Positions 52,228 through 60,878 of a DNA stretch of 64,000 bases are shown piece after piece; within the stretch, counting starts at the first letter, position 1; each line of letters opens with the position of its first letter. The position numbers and the translations under genes are program-made. Source of the DNA: an uncultured Lachnospiraceae bacterium (GTDB taxonomy: Bacteria; Bacillota; Clostridia; Lachnospirales; Lachnospiraceae); contig CANRFJ010000010.1 of the NCBI GenBank assembly GCA_947629865.1, positions 1-64,000 of the forward strand, read 5' to 3'. The notes below the pieces were generated by a model. That model worked only from the letters and a program-made list of their open reading frames with translations, was not told the origin of the DNA and did no database searches.

Positions 52228-53262
52228 ATGAGACGGAGCAAGGAGGGTTTTTCCCTGGTAGAAGTGATAGTTGCGATTGCGATTCTGGCGATCCTCACGA
52301 TGCCGATTCTTGCCTATTTTACCAATGCGGCCGTTTCTACCAGTCGGGGCAAGAGCGCCCAGAAAGCGACGATGGCGGCGCAGTCAGTGCTGGAGGAATT
52401 AAATTCCTGCACCAGTTTTGAGCAGATTGAGGAGCAGCTAAAGGCGGCTACGGGAAGCGCCTGGACGGTGGATTCCGTCGGCGCGGACAAGTCGGAGCTG
52501 ACGAAGCTTGTCACCGTGGACGGCTCGGAATACCAGGCCAAGGTGACGGTGGATTTCGACTACAGGACCACCGACGCCGGAGGGACGAAACTGACGGAGT
52601 CGCAATATAACAACTATGCCAAGCCGGAGCTGACCGAGGTGTACTCGCCGGACAGCGTGGTGGCGGCGGAGTCGGATGAGACGGACACGGCGCTCAGCAA
52701 TTTTTACTACGAGGCGTACAAGAACAACCCATTCATAACAAAGGAGCAGATCCGCGCGGCCATGAGCCGGACTCTCTGTCTGGACGTGGCAAAGGACGGA
52801 GATCTGTATCTGGTCAAGGGATACTACCGCTACGGCTATGACGGGAAGACATACGAGGCCGTCATGGAAAACACGAAGATCGAGAGGGATAAGCTGAAGA
52901 ATATTTACCTCTTTTACGATTTGATGCGGGCGGATATCGTAAATGAGGCCGTGGAGATAAACCTCAACGGCCTGTCGATGGACGAGGCGAAGAACCTCAG
53001 CGTCTTCTTCGTCTGCCAGAACGGCGCGATCTCCCGACCAACCGGTTACTCGATGAACATGACCGGCAGTGGAAATTTTGCACAGATAAAATATTATACC
53101 AACGGCATACCCTCCACGACGACGGCGGTGGAGACGGAGATTGTCAAACATGCGACGGGAAAAAGAATCGCGGCAGTCACAGTCGATGTATATGATAAAG
53201 ATGAGACGGCGTATACGGAGGAGTCCCGCCTGGCAAGGCTGGAGACCTCGAAAGGAGAATGA
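52228..53262 (+). CDS. large pseudopilin with prepilin cleavage site
   Basis: 344 aa from ATG 52228. Leader MRRSKEG then FSLVEVIVAIAILAILTM, with Glu5 of the mature protein. The body is about twice the size of a usual minor pilin and includes YRYGYDGKTYEAVMENTKIE. Probably a PilV-like minor pilin that helps start or cap the pilus. The next gene starts just beyond its stop codon. Confidence 0.85.
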   Translation: MRRSKEGFSLVEVIVAIAILAILTMPILAYFTNAAVSTSRGKSAQKATMAAQSVLEELNSCTSFEQIEEQLKAATGSAWTVDSVGADKSELTKLVTVDGSEYQAKVTVDFDYRTTDAGGTKLTESQYNNYAKPELTEVYSPDSVVAAESDETDTALSNFYYEAYKNNPFITKEQIRAAMSRTLCLDVAKDGDLYLVKGYYRYGYDGKTYEAVMENTKIERDKLKNIYLFYDLMRADIVNEAVEINLNGLSMDEAKNLSVFFVCQNGAISRPTGYSMNMTGSGNFAQIKYYTNGIPSTTTAVETEIVKHATGKRIAAVTVDVYDKDETAYTEESRLARLETSKGE

Positions 53263-53264
53263 GT

Positions 53265-55490
53265 ATGAACCGGATTCCTTTATTCGAAAAACTCAGAGCG
53301 GCGATGCGTCGGGGCAGAGAGGGTTCCTCGCTTGTCTCGGTCGTGATTGGTGTCGCTTTTCTGGCGGCGATTGGTTTCACCATTCTGATGGTGGCGAGCC
53401 GCTATCTGGTGACGGTGCATGTGGATCGGAACTCCAGCAGCAACTTCTACCAGACCGAGGGTATACTGGCCGAGGTGCGCACCGGACTGCTTGAGTATGC
53501 GGGCGACGCCAGCGAGGCCGCCTACAACGACATTCTGGAGAATTACACGAAAGCCACGGCGGGCATGAAGGAGACGTTCTCGAAGGAATATCTGAGCGGC
53601 GTCGTGGAGAAGCTCACCGGCCACGCCTATACATGGGACGACAGCAAGGTTTACAAGGTGGAGGACGGCGGCACGCCTCCGGTGCAGCCGTGCGAGATTG
53701 AAAAATTAAAAGAACTGACGAAGGTTCCGGACGCCGTGACGACGCTGCCGGGCACCAACCTGGGCTTTATCCTGTGCCACAGTGATAAGGACGGGTATTT
53801 TCTGACGATAAAAAATCTTCTGATTGATTACACAGACGAGATTGATTACCGTTCTTCGATTCAGACGGACATTACCCTTCGCGTTCCCGACTACAAATTC
53901 GAGGGGGATTCGACGCTGGACGAACTGAAGGACTACATCGTTATCTCTGACGATATGCTCCACGTCACGAACAGCAACAGCGCGGGCGTGGCGTTTGCCG
54001 GCAATGTATATACCGGAAACGAAGACAGCGGAATACTGATTGACACGCAGAACACGGCGGATTTCAAGAGCCGGCGCATCATCAGCCGGGGCAGCATGGA
54101 TATAAAGACCGGCGCGAAGGTAGATGTCTCCGGAGAGGCGGACGCATCGGGGGCGGCGACGCCCGGCGACATGTGGTTAAACGGTATCCGTCTTCTTGCG
54201 CAGAGCGCGGGGAGCGGCTCGACGCTCTCCACGAAGCTGACTGTAAATGAAAATGCTTACATAGCCAACGACCTGGACATAGCGGACGACAATTCCGTGG
54301 TGTCTCTGTCGGGAAAATATTACGGCTACAGCTACAATAAAGAAAACACGCTGAGCCCGCTGGGAGCGGACACGACGACGGCCGACTACAGCAGCGCGAT
54401 TCTGGTGAACGGTCTGAATACGACGCTGAAGACGGATGGACTCGACAAGCTGATTCTGGCCGGACGCACGTTTGTGTCCCGCTACGATTCGGCGCCCTCG
54501 GACATCATGATGGGCGAGTCCCTGGCGGTCAAGAGCAACCAGATCGCCTATCTTCTTCCGGACGAATTTATCGCCGCCGGACACAATCCGGTAGTCCAGG
54601 GAGAGAGCGAGTCCATATATGAGGAAAATCTGAAGAACGATCCGGATATAGGAAAATATCTGGACAGCGACAAGCCCTATATGGCGAACTACAACAGCGG
54701 CGGCTATGTATATTTTTACCTGAGGTTTAAGGATCAGAAAAGCGCCAACGAATATTTCCGCCAGTATTACGAGGGAACTGGCGCGGACGAGGACGGCAAC
54801 GAAGTCGCCAACAAAAATCAGCTGGACGACCGCGCGAAGACGTATATCTCCACGGCGGACGGGACAAACGGCATGAAACTTTCCGCCAATCTGTATCTGA
54901 TTGCGGGAAATATCATACACAATTACTATGCGGCCGGCGGCTCGGACATCGAGGGGGCCAATTACTATGACAACATGGGAAAGCCGCAGAGCCAGATGTT
55001 AGAGGACGGCAAAAAGATAGGACAGGAGTATGTGGGAAGGCAGCTGACGCTCCTTGCCTCCGGCTCTACGGGGAGCATGAGGCTTCCTGTGGATGCGCAG
55101 AAACTGGTGGCGGACGGCATCATCGATTTCTCCCAGGTGTCCGGTGTGCTCAATAAGGAAGACGCCGGAACAGGCGGTCGTATCTATGTGACGACAGGGG
55201 ATTACACGGTGGACGGCACAATCCAGAAGGGCATTATCATCGCCAAGGGTGATGTGGAGGTACAGAGCGATTTCACAGGTCTGATTATCGCCGGCGGAAA
55301 GGTGACGACGGCCAGGAGCGGTCTGAATCTCAAGTCGGACATGGTGCTGGTCGGCAATCTGATTGAGTTCGCCAGAGGAGACGAGGAGCTGTCGAAGGTA
55401 TTCCGTGGGATTAACGGGATGCAGACGCAGGATCCGACGGCGCTCACCCAGTGTATTTCCTACCAGAACTGGAAGAAGAACGAATATTGA
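53265..55490 (+). CDS. 741-aa prepilin-like protein with repetitive, probably beta-helical body
   Basis: ATG 53265 is seven bases after AAGGAG. The N-terminus (REGSSLVSVVIGVAFLAAIG) is a class III-like prepilin segment with Gly/Ser at the cut site but lacking Glu5, like PilX/GspK-type proteins. From about 225 on it has repeated short beta-rich units with inward hydrophobics and Asn/Asp turns (GSMDIKTGAKVDVSGEADAS, ENAYIANDLDIADDNSVVSL, DGTIQKGIIIAKGDVEVQS). GspK-like proteins lacking Glu5 sit at the tip, so a surface-exposed tip protein is likely. I recognise no family for the body. Confidence 0.75.
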   Translation: MNRIPLFEKLRAAMRRGREGSSLVSVVIGVAFLAAIGFTILMVASRYLVTVHVDRNSSSNFYQTEGILAEVRTGLLEYAGDASEAAYNDILENYTKATAGMKETFSKEYLSGVVEKLTGHAYTWDDSKVYKVEDGGTPPVQPCEIEKLKELTKVPDAVTTLPGTNLGFILCHSDKDGYFLTIKNLLIDYTDEIDYRSSIQTDITLRVPDYKFEGDSTLDELKDYIVISDDMLHVTNSNSAGVAFAGNVYTGNEDSGILIDTQNTADFKSRRIISRGSMDIKTGAKVDVSGEADASGAATPGDMWLNGIRLLAQSAGSGSTLSTKLTVNENAYIANDLDIADDNSVVSLSGKYYGYSYNKENTLSPLGADTTTADYSSAILVNGLNTTLKTDGLDKLILAGRTFVSRYDSAPSDIMMGESLAVKSNQIAYLLPDEFIAAGHNPVVQGESESIYEENLKNDPDIGKYLDSDKPYMANYNSGGYVYFYLRFKDQKSANEYFRQYYEGTGADEDGNEVANKNQLDDRAKTYISTADGTNGMKLSANLYLIAGNIIHNYYAAGGSDIEGANYYDNMGKPQSQMLEDGKKIGQEYVGRQLTLLASGSTGSMRLPVDAQKLVADGIIDFSQVSGVLNKEDAGTGGRIYVTTGDYTVDGTIQKGIIIAKGDVEVQSDFTGLIIAGGKVTTARSGLNLKSDMVLVGNLIEFARGDEELSKVFRGINGMQTQDPTALTQCISYQNWKKNEY

Positions 55491-55508
55491 TAGAGGAGGT
55501 GGCGGATA

Positions 55509-55994
55509 GTGAAGGAAAAAAGACAGGGATTTTCCCTGATGGAACTGGTGATTGTGATTGCTATTATGGCGATTCTCACGAGCCTCATGGCTCTCAGCCT
55601 TGGCTATCTGCGCACGGCGGATGCCAAGGGCGTGGCATATGGCATCAACAGCAGCCTCTCCGATTTGAAATCCCGCACGATGTCAAAGAGCGGGGCGGTA
55701 TACATGCACCTACTGGAGCATGAGGGCAGTTATTATGCGGTCTATACGGATTCGAACGCACCGGTCTCCGTGGGAGCCGGAGCGGGCGTGCCGGGCGAGG
55801 AGCTTGGCAGCAGCACTGTGACGGTAGTGTGCGACGGCACACAGCTGCCTGCGGGCGGCGACGTCTGCTTTGCCCTCCGCAGAAAAGACGGCGCTTTTAC
55901 CGAGGGGCCGCAGAAGATAGACGTGACGGCGCAAAACGGTACTGAGTACACGGTATATCTGATTCCCGCCACGGGGCGGCATTATGTGGAATAG
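55509..55994 (+). CDS. minor pseudopilin (GspH-like)
   Basis: 161 aa; GTG start after GGAGG (long spacing). Leader MKEKRQG then FSLMELVIVIAIMAILTS with Glu5. Small globular body with a Gly/Val-rich middle. One of the minor pilin set. Confidence 0.85.
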   Translation: MKEKRQGFSLMELVIVIAIMAILTSLMALSLGYLRTADAKGVAYGINSSLSDLKSRTMSKSGAVYMHLLEHEGSYYAVYTDSNAPVSVGAGAGVPGEELGSSTVTVVCDGTQLPAGGDVCFALRRKDGAFTEGPQKIDVTAQNGTEYTVYLIPATGRHYVE

Positions 55995-56012
55995 ATAAAA
56001 GGCGGTGATATT

Positions 56013-56543
56013 GTGAATGTGAAGAAAGCGAATCATGAGGGATTTTCCCTGACGGAACTGATTATTGCCATGGCAATCACATCAATCGTTATGTTCAGTG
56101 TCGTCGGCCTGATTGGATACGGCTCACGGAGCATGAATATAACCCAGGCCAAAGTGGCGCTGCAGGATCAGGCAAAGGACGGTCTGAACCATATCTCCGC
56201 CTATGCGATGGAGGCGGACAAGGCCGACGCCGACGCTGCGAATAAGATACTCGTGCTCACGCAGACGCAGTATGCGGACGGCGGGACGCCGGACTCAGTC
56301 AAACTCTTTTTTTACTGGCAGGATGGCAACGCCATCTACTTTGCCGACTCGTCCGTCTTTGCCGACAAGTCCGCGCTGACGGCCGATAAGAAATATCTGT
56401 TAGTGGAGGACGTGGACGATTTTCAATGTGAAGTAAAGGAAGATGAAAATACGGGGAAGAAGATACTCCATATAGATATAAAGATGAAAGACGACATATC
56501 GGAATTTGACTGCTCGAAGGATATTTTCATGCGGAACCAATAG
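56013..56543 (+). CDS. minor pseudopilin (PilW/GspJ-like)
   Basis: 176 aa; GTG start. Leader NVKKANHEG then FSLTELIIAMAITSIVMF with Glu5. The following YGSRSMNITQAKVALQDQAK resembles PilW/GspJ. Directly before the 909-aa gene. Confidence 0.85.
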   Translation: MNVKKANHEGFSLTELIIAMAITSIVMFSVVGLIGYGSRSMNITQAKVALQDQAKDGLNHISAYAMEADKADADAANKILVLTQTQYADGGTPDSVKLFFYWQDGNAIYFADSSVFADKSALTADKKYLLVEDVDDFQCEVKEDENTGKKILHIDIKMKDDISEFDCSKDIFMRNQ

Positions 56544-56558
56544 AAGGAGGCGCTGGTT

Positions 56559-59288
56559 ATGAGAAGAAGGAAAATAGCAAAATATGCGGGGCTTACCATC
56601 GGCTGCACAGCGGTGTGCGTCGCCGTCATTTTTGCGTTGCAGACGGGACATGTGTTTGGTAAGTTTGTCTCTCCGGAACCGTATGTGACGGGGGCGCCGG
56701 AAAGTGCTTCAGTCGTCGTCACCTCCGAGGGCGGTACGCAGAAGGGAACCGAGGGATCGGCGGCCAAACCGTGCTCGCCGGAAGTCCCGACGGCAGAGGG
56801 GCTGAAGGGGAGCGAGACGAATCCCTTTGTCCTGCTTGAGGTCGTGCCGGATAAGGCCATGCAGCAGTGGACTTACCTCTCCGGCAGTACCGAGTCCGGT
56901 ATGCCGGAGCAGCTGGATCCGCTGAAGATCGGAATCGAGGCATGTGAAAAGGTAGGAAAGAATTTCGTATCTGAGAAGTATATCGGCAACTACAATATCA
57001 ATCTGGACTATGGCACATGGTTCTGCGTGGACCAGTACGACGTATACAAAATCGGCAGCAACAAAAAGGCAGATAAGGAGAAGCTGCCGTTTACCGAACT
57101 GACGCAGTTATATGAGATGGAACTTTCCTCTAAGGATATGGACGATCCGGAACAGTTTGACAAGGATTACAAGGAGAACTGTTACCAGGACGGACAGAAC
57201 GGCCGCCATATAAAGAAAGAGTTTTTCAAAAAATATTCGGACTTATTTGAGAAGGATGACAACGGGGTTACAATCCGCGAACTCGCAAAGGATAATCCCT
57301 TGAACTGGGAGACGTACAGCGAGAAGCATGTGATCGAGGAGGAGAAGGGAGAAACTTACAAGAGCGGATATCTGGTGGCAGTAGATCCTGGCAAAGGTGA
57401 TTTGGGTTATGCGAGCGAAGAAGATTTTAAGTTCAAGCCAATACAGGCACTTCAGGCAAAAGGTGATAATGAATGTTACATGACACTGTCAAAGACAGGT
57501 ACGGACAAAGATCGCTGGATATATGTAAAGACGAAAGAAGAATTAGAGAATCGTTTTCCAGATTTTGTGGAAATAAATAAATATTACGGAGAAATCAATG
57601 TAAATAATACGCTGATTAATTTTCTGGATAAACCGGAGTTGACAGGGCATTACTTTGATGTATCTGAATCAAAACAATATTTTTGTGAATCTCCGGAAGT
57701 CTCCGAGCAGATTTACACCTTTAAGTATTACGGACTGAAGACCAACGAGATATTAAAGCGCTCTCTGTTCAGCTTCCGCGATCAGGAGGAGTTTGACGAC
57801 TTTCACATGAAGGTCATCTGCATGACGCCGGCGGAATTGAACAAACTGGCGAAAAAAGATACCGACGATACACTGGATATGATCGAGCGGGCGGATATGT
57901 TCTCCTTCCAGAGCTATGCCGCGGCGGACGCCAACGCCATCGTGAACGATACGAAGTTTCTGTGTGAACTCTATCACCAGAAGATACTGGGCGAGGAGGA
58001 TTACGAATACGACAGGGATAAGCTCACTACGTTCTATGAGAACGACCTGGAGTGGGATCTTTGCAGCAAGATTATCCAGCGCGAGAGCGTGAACAAAAAT
58101 CTTCCCCTTGTCTTTAACAAGATAGTCGGTTCCATGGGTGAAGAAGGGGTAAACCAGGTTAATGATAACGGAGAGACTCATATGTACGTCACAAAGGGAA
58201 TCGAGAACGATCCGCAGACAGTCCAGACGGACGTACATGAGGACGGAAGCCTGAACAACATTGTGAAGATGTATATTATTTCCATTCAGTTTGACCTGCT
58301 GGCAAGGCGGGCGACGGACAGTATGGACAGAACCTTTATGGAGGATATTTTCCCTTATATACAGAAAGTTCCTCTCGCCAAAGCGGAGGGAGCCCTTGAG
58401 GATACCGCCACATCGACGGGCTATTATATGCGCCCGCTGTGCACATGCAGTCTGGATGACTACAGCCAGGAGATGAAGGAGAGGTGCTACTATCTGTGGA
58501 ACCTGTATACTTTCTTCCCGACGGATAAGGAAATAAACATCAATGGGTTTGACAAGGAGACGTTTTTGAAGGACGGTTATCTGGAAAGCTTCTTTGAGAC
58601 CAATGCCAATCCATTCCGAGATGCGGGAAGTACGGAGCACCAGGCGGGCAGCGACGGTACGGACGACAAGAACGTAACAATCGTGGACGGAGGAATTGCA
58701 AATGCGAACCAGTCCTCTATGCTCTCCAATAAGGGAGACGGAGGCGGCGTTGCCAGCAATACGTTTGAGGCCGCCTATCAGATCATGAACGGCCAGTCGG
58801 AAGTCGTGGAGGATCTGGCGGTGACGGTGCTGAAGCAGAAGAAACGCTATGTGAAGATCTCCGACAATGCCGTGCTGATTGATTACAATTCCCTCGCGAA
58901 GTACAAAGAGGATAAGACGTTATATCTCAAGGTCAGAGTCAGCAATATCAACAACGAGGCGGGGATTCTCAAGAAGGTGCGCCTGGTGAGCGATTCCGGT
59001 GAACCGATTGACGTGCCGATACAGGAGACGACGGATCCGTCTACGGTGATGAAGAAAGAAGACGTCACGAATTCAGAGGGGAGCGATCCGATCCACGGGT
59101 ACCGCGTGGATGGAACAATCACATTTTACATTCCCTATTCCCTGTATAAGTGGCAGTCGGGATATATGTCGGTGGAATTGACGACGCAGGGACGCATATA
59201 CAATGCGAAGAAGGAAAAGTTTGTCAAGGGCAAGGAAAACGTGCACGAGATTTCCATCGGTGAGCGGAATCTGTTCAACCTTGAATAA
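56559..59288 (+). CDS. 909-aa membrane-anchored extracellular protein of unknown family
   Basis: ATG after AGGAGG. N-terminal anchor (KIAKYAGLTIGCTAVCVAVI), then an extracellular part beginning near NPFVLLEVVPDKAMQQW. Further landmarks: many Tyr/Asp/Glu-rich stretches, DVHEDGSLNNIVKMYIISIQ, and a C-terminal beta-rich segment (LYLKVRVSNINNEAGILKKV). There is no sorting motif at the C-terminus and no prepilin site. It closes the pilus operon 15 bp after a minor pilin, so a pilus-linked surface role is inferred. DNA at about 57355-57710 is clearly more AT-rich than the rest of the gene. Confidence 0.7.
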   Translation: MRRRKIAKYAGLTIGCTAVCVAVIFALQTGHVFGKFVSPEPYVTGAPESASVVVTSEGGTQKGTEGSAAKPCSPEVPTAEGLKGSETNPFVLLEVVPDKAMQQWTYLSGSTESGMPEQLDPLKIGIEACEKVGKNFVSEKYIGNYNINLDYGTWFCVDQYDVYKIGSNKKADKEKLPFTELTQLYEMELSSKDMDDPEQFDKDYKENCYQDGQNGRHIKKEFFKKYSDLFEKDDNGVTIRELAKDNPLNWETYSEKHVIEEEKGETYKSGYLVAVDPGKGDLGYASEEDFKFKPIQALQAKGDNECYMTLSKTGTDKDRWIYVKTKEELENRFPDFVEINKYYGEINVNNTLINFLDKPELTGHYFDVSESKQYFCESPEVSEQIYTFKYYGLKTNEILKRSLFSFRDQEEFDDFHMKVICMTPAELNKLAKKDTDDTLDMIERADMFSFQSYAAADANAIVNDTKFLCELYHQKILGEEDYEYDRDKLTTFYENDLEWDLCSKIIQRESVNKNLPLVFNKIVGSMGEEGVNQVNDNGETHMYVTKGIENDPQTVQTDVHEDGSLNNIVKMYIISIQFDLLARRATDSMDRTFMEDIFPYIQKVPLAKAEGALEDTATSTGYYMRPLCTCSLDDYSQEMKERCYYLWNLYTFFPTDKEININGFDKETFLKDGYLESFFETNANPFRDAGSTEHQAGSDGTDDKNVTIVDGGIANANQSSMLSNKGDGGGVASNTFEAAYQIMNGQSEVVEDLAVTVLKQKKRYVKISDNAVLIDYNSLAKYKEDKTLYLKVRVSNINNEAGILKKVRLVSDSGEPIDVPIQETTDPSTVMKKEDVTNSEGSDPIHGYRVDGTITFYIPYSLYKWQSGYMSVELTTQGRIYNAKKEKFVKGKENVHEISIGERNLFNLE

Positions 59289-59307
59289 AAAGCACAGGGA
59301 GATAACT

Positions 59308-60078
59308 ATGCAGAAGATACCGGAGATACAGGAGTTGTTTGCAGAGGCGGGAAAAGAGCAGTGGAATGCTCTTTTTTCGCAATATGAGACAGACAGCAGG
59401 GTGGGCGTACAGAAAATAGTAGAGCAGTACCGCAAGAAGCTGGCGGCCATCGAGCGGGAGGATGTGAGGCTGGAGAAGATGCTGTCCTATGAGAAGAAGT
59501 ACGGACAGGAATACAGCTGCATCTGCGGGATAGACGAGGCGGGCAGAGGCCCGTTTGCCGGCCCGGTGGTGGCGGGGGCCGTGGTGCTTCCGGTGGGATT
59601 GAAGATACGGGGGCTCAACGATTCCAAACAGGTCTCGCCGGCGCGTCGGGAGGAGCTGTTTGAGGAGATTCAGGAAAAGGCAATCAGCGTGGGAGTCGGA
59701 GTGACTTCTCCGGCCCGTATCGACCAGATCAACATTTTACAGGCCACCTATGAGGCGATGGCCCATGCGGTGCAGGATCTGGACGTGGTGCCGGATCTGT
59801 TGCTGAACGACGCAGTGACGATTCCGCAGATTCCCATTAAGCAGATCGGGATCGTGCGGGGGGACGCAAAGAGCCTCTCCATCGCGGCGGCCAGTATCAT
59901 TGCGAAGGTGACGAGGGATCGGCTGATGATTGAATATGCGGAGCTCTATCCGGAGTACAGCTTCGAGAGCAATAAGGGCTACGGTTCGGCCGCGCACATA
60001 GAGGCGCTGCGCAAATACGGCCCGTGCCCGATTCACAGGAGCAGTTTTGTCCACAACTATGTGGGCGGGGAGAGGTGA
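59308..60078 (+). CDS. rnhB: ribonuclease HII
   Basis: 256 aa. N-terminal helical extension typical of Firmicutes (about 1-70), then catalytic motif GIDEAGRGPFAGPVVAGAV, LNDSKQVSPARREEL and later IIAKVTRDRLM. Removes RNA from RNA-DNA hybrids and single ribonucleotides. ATG 59308 follows AGGGAG. Sits before the FlhB-tail and yraN genes, a common Firmicutes order. Confidence 0.95.
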   Translation: MQKIPEIQELFAEAGKEQWNALFSQYETDSRVGVQKIVEQYRKKLAAIEREDVRLEKMLSYEKKYGQEYSCICGIDEAGRGPFAGPVVAGAVVLPVGLKIRGLNDSKQVSPARREELFEEIQEKAISVGVGVTSPARIDQINILQATYEAMAHAVQDLDVVPDLLLNDAVTIPQIPIKQIGIVRGDAKSLSIAAASIIAKVTRDRLMIEYAELYPEYSFESNKGYGSAAHIEALRKYGPCPIHRSSFVHNYVGGER

Positions 60079-60083
60079 GCAAT

Positions 60084-60380
60084 ATGGCTGGGAGAGAGGA
60101 AAACGAGGAAAAAAAGACGGCGGTCGCGCTGGAGTACACGCCCGGCGAACAGGCACCTAAAGTAATCGCCACCGGGCAGGGGTATCTCGCCGATAAGATT
60201 ATCGAGGTGGCGAAGGAAGCGGACGTGCCGATCCATCGGGATAAGAAACTGGCCCGCTCCCTGTCGGTGCTCGACATAGGCGAGTATATCCCGCCGGAGC
60301 TCTATTCGATTGTGGCGGAGGTTCTGGTCTTTGTGGACAGTATGGACAGGATACAGGGCAAGATAAAGGATAAACTGTAG
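60084..60380 (+). CDS. FlhB C-terminal-domain homologue (YlqH-like)
   Basis: 98 aa. Corresponds to the cytoplasmic tail of FlhB/YscU export proteins: ALEYTPGEQAPKVIATGQGY, VPIHRDKKLARSLSVLDIGE. No membrane part. The autocleavage site NPTH of true FlhB is replaced by the TPGEQAP region. Function is unknown; widely found beside rnhB and yraN in Firmicutes with or without flagella. No flagellar gene is in this window. Confidence 0.87.
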   Translation: MAGREENEEKKTAVALEYTPGEQAPKVIATGQGYLADKIIEVAKEADVPIHRDKKLARSLSVLDIGEYIPPELYSIVAEVLVFVDSMDRIQGKIKDKL

Positions 60381-60404
60381 GCGGCAGTATAAAGGGGGGA
60401 AGCC

Positions 60405-60764
60405 ATGAACCGGCGCAGGACAGGCATGGAGAGGGAAGGACAGGCAGCGGCCTTTCTGGAGGAGAGGGGCTATGAGATACTTGTCCGCAATTACCGCTGT
60501 CCCTCGGCCGAGATTGACATTGTGGCAAGAGAGGGAGAGTATCTCTGCTTTGTGGAGGTAAAGTACAGGCGGGGGAGCCGTTACGGCGGCGTGGAGGGCG
60601 CAATTTCCGTGGAGAAGATGAGGAGAATATGCACGGGAGCCCGCTATTATCTGGCGGAGAACCGCCTCCGGACGGATATGCCGGTGCGGTTTGACGTCGT
60701 ATTTATTCTGGGAGAGGATATTACTCTTATCAAAAATGCGTTTTCTTATGTGGGATTTTCTTGA
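60405..60764 (+). CDS. yraN: YraN/UPF0102 family endonuclease-like protein
   Basis: 119 aa with the restriction-endonuclease-like core: GMEREGQAAAFLEERGYEIL, SAEIDIVAREGEYLCFVEVK (D-ExK pattern) and RFDVVFI. Proposed to act in DNA processing, though its role is not settled. ATG after GGGGGA. Confidence 0.92.
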   Translation: MNRRRTGMEREGQAAAFLEERGYEILVRNYRCPSAEIDIVAREGEYLCFVEVKYRRGSRYGGVEGAISVEKMRRICTGARYYLAENRLRTDMPVRFDVVFILGEDITLIKNAFSYVGFS

Positions 60765-60789
60765 TTTATCCGTGTAAAAGCAATATAAT
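60761..60789 (+). promoter_or_regulatory. promoter of der-plsY-gpsA
   Basis: TTGATT (60761-60766), 17 bp, TATAAT (60784-60789), overlapping the end of yraN. Confidence 0.85.
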
Positions 60790-60878
60790 AGAAAAAGGTG
60801 CGGTGCAGAAAGCCCCGACGGGGACGGACTGTGGCGCGCAATAAGGACGGGGGACGCCCCTGTGGAAACGAGGAGATT

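Noticed and set aside
60084-60380. Evidence for flagella from the FlhB-like protein
   Set aside because: This soluble tail homologue occurs beside rnhB in many non-flagellated Firmicutes; no other flagellar gene is in the window.
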